Source: Hydractinia symbiolongicarpus
Lineage: Eukaryota; Cnidaria; Hydrozoa; Anthoathecata; Hydractiniidae
Assembly: GCF_029227915.1 (NCBI RefSeq)
Contig: NC_079883.1
Coordinates: forward strand, 20,956,001-21,020,000
Reading direction: 5' to 3'
DNA length: 64,000 bases
A program made the translations under genes and the position numbers. The notes beneath the pieces are model-generated. The model ran no database searches. It had not been told where the DNA came from and saw nothing but the letters and a program-made list of their open reading frames with translations. Of this stretch, positions 61,868 through 64,000 are shown piece by piece. Position 1 is the stretch's first letter. Each line of letters opens with the position of its first letter.

Positions 61868-64000
61868 CCGAAGACTTGTTCACTCTTCTGAGTTGACATT
61901 GTCAATAACACAACTGCACGACTACATTGGATATTGGCAAGTTCTTTTAAATAACATTAAGCCGAATGACTTGTTGTTTTCATTTTAATTAATCCGTCCT
62001 ATTGATTACAAGATCGTTACATCCAAAATCAATAGATTGTTGCTAACACTTTGTGTTGCACTTTCGACTGTTGAACTGATTTTCGAGGACGGTGAGAAAA
62101 AGAAATTATTTATAAATATTTGAGGGTTTAAAAACAGCTAACGGCGTTTTTTTTTCTTTTTATGCCAAAAGTTATGACAACGATACTATTATACGGGCTC
62201 CTTGTTCACCAGCTTATACTGACGACAGTTTTTGTGGTACGAAGTTACCACAACTAATATTAAGGGTGTCGTAAAGGCGAATCTTCACGGGACGATTTTT
62301 ACGTCAATCGTTATCAATACTCGAATTTGATTGGTCGCGATTTTCGTCATGAGGAAAAGTTGAATTGGTTTCTACTTTTCGTCACAGAAATGGTTGCAAA
62401 TATCGTCCAGTCTAGATTCGGGTTAAAACAGAAGATTTCGAAAAAGAATCGTTGAAAAACCACAGCATCACACCACTTAAACCACGTGATCAAGCTTATC
62501 TTCGAGGCGAGGTGTATAGTTTGAAGTCAGTCGCTTTAGTTAGATGTAGCCACAGAAAATGGTATCAGATATGAAGACTTCTGATCAATGAATGGCATTG
62601 TTAAATAATCTTGACAATATTCTAGTGTTAAATATTGCACATTCATATTTTTATCGCCACTGTCATGTGTTTATTTGCTACGTCAGACAAACTTACCAAT
62701 ACGGAACAGAAACAAAAACAGTGATGTAACCTCTTGAAAGATCTAGAAGTGTTTTTATTCCTACTCATTCAAAGATGCAATTTACAAAATAGCAATATTT
62801 CCCCATAGATTTAGTCTCCGATACAGTTACGTGCCTCATTGCGAAATTTTTTGAACCACTTTCAAACCACTAGTCGCTATTTATTTAGTTACCGGAAACT
62901 GAGCATTATTTTAATGCGTTACTGAAAGGTAGATGTAAAGATGTGTAAAAATACAGATGCATAAAAAAAAAACAGAGAAAAAACAATTTCATATTAATTA
63001 GACAAGTGATGGGTGAATTGTAAATTGTGATCTAAGCCCGAATTTAAACCACATATTGTTACTTCTTAAGCAGAGTGACCCTCGACCCCTTGCCCCATGT
63101 ACCGCGGTGTCTAGGAAAAAAAATACTATTAGGTTATTTTATGTAGTTTATGTGAGTACATTGGCTCCGTAAGTATCAGATGAGAAACTCCGCTTCCTCA
63201 TAAAAATCTAAGAACTATGGTGTTGTTTATCTAGAGATATTATCCAGAATCCTTCTAGAACATTCCGACATTTTTAGGCTTGACCTCCTATTTTATATCT
63301 TTAAAAGTGCTTTTCAACGAAATACTAGCATAGTTTATTGGATGGAGCAGTTTTTAAAGATTTTTCTAATCATTATTCGCATGATTGCGTCCACTGCAAA
63401 GCTTGTCAAAAATTTAAAATAAAATTATAGTATTCCAGACTTTTAGTAGTAAAAAGTTCCAAGAAAATGTTCAAGAACTTTCTAAAGGCTTCAAAATGCT
63501 GTGAAATTTTGAAGCTCAGTTTACTGGAGTAATTCACAACACTTGGAAGTGATGGGTAGAATACATTTAAGCTAACTCATTAGTGCTTATAAAAAGCGCA
63601 AAAATGTTGTTATCTGTGTTTTATAATATGTTGATAATTTTGGCAGGCTGTCACAAGTAACAACGTTTTGACGTATAGATTATAATCCCTTCATATGATA
63701 ACAGTTAAATTCTTCTGAAATATTTATTCGTGTTTTTTCTTGCTGCTTTTTGTTTACATTAACGTCTAAGTCAACATGACATGTCATTTTTAGCTTCCTT
63801 CCTTTTCGAAAGTACTGCTCATTTTTTTGCGCGAGGAGAGAAAAAAAACAAACAGAAGCGGGAAAATAAACAAACGTTAACACAAGATTATTCGCTAGAG
63901 AAATATTCAATACCACTTTTCTTTGCACCTTTTTCTAACTATTTATTGAATTAACATGTGACATTTTTTAGGAATTTTTGTATTTTTTATCTGCGAATAG
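61868..64000. other. Intergenic region at the right edge
   Basis: Apart from the MITE at 62277-62422 no gene or structured feature is supported. A minus-strand open frame at 63928-63680 has no ATG. Confidence 0.5.
62277..62422. mobile_element. Small MITE-like element
   Basis: The left end GCGAATCTTCACGGGACGAT and the reverse complement of the right end (CCCGAATCTAGACTGGACGA) agree as an imperfect terminal inverted repeat. The interior of about 100 bp is non-coding. Confidence 0.5.

Noticed and set aside
63680-63928. 82-codon minus-strand frame at the right edge
   Set aside because: It lacks an ATG and the sequence is low in complexity.

Overview
The window is nuclear DNA of an intron-rich, AT-rich animal. 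A goosecoid-class homeobox gene, a four-domain voltage-gated channel, a cluster of two-pore-domain K+ channels, a MADF/BESS protein and a Pogo/Tigger transposon together point to a metazoan. The goosecoid homeodomain and the repeat style suggest a cnidarian, perhaps a hydrozoan or other medusozoan. That placement is inference, because no sequence search could be run. Every confident gene (seven, plus one orphan) lies on the minus strand. Exon models were rebuilt by following GT/AG sites and reading phase, and all phases close.

Layout by coordinate: 1-6344 holds the 5' part of a divergent Cav1/Cav2-like channel whose C-terminus runs off the left edge. 8864-11372 is a complete three-exon goosecoid gene. 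17479-19167, 21888-25460 and 39096-43476 are three tandem K2P channel paralogs, each split by one intron at the same base of the first selectivity-filter glycine. 28338-34767 is a two-exon MADF-BESS gene lying between K2P-2 and K2P-3. 44897-51260 is an 11-exon kelch-repeat gene. 61128-61685 is a single-exon orphan gene with a clear TATA + CRE promoter. A weakly supported gene may span 53480-60290.

The rest is intergenic or intronic DNA with many non-autonomous elements: a foldback element with a perfect 9-bp target duplication, a 1.35-kb TTAA-flanked palindromic element with a second palindrome nested inside, a Tigger relic with TA target duplication, several MITE families, a ~130-bp tandem array and a hairpin-bearing short repeat in both orientations.

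Functionally the window is dominated by membrane excitability genes: one voltage-gated channel and three background K+ channels. The most unusual gene is the voltage-gated channel. Its pore reads E-D-D-D instead of the HVA calcium-channel E-E-E-E, its domain II voltage sensor has lost key charges, and it lacks the beta-subunit binding helix.
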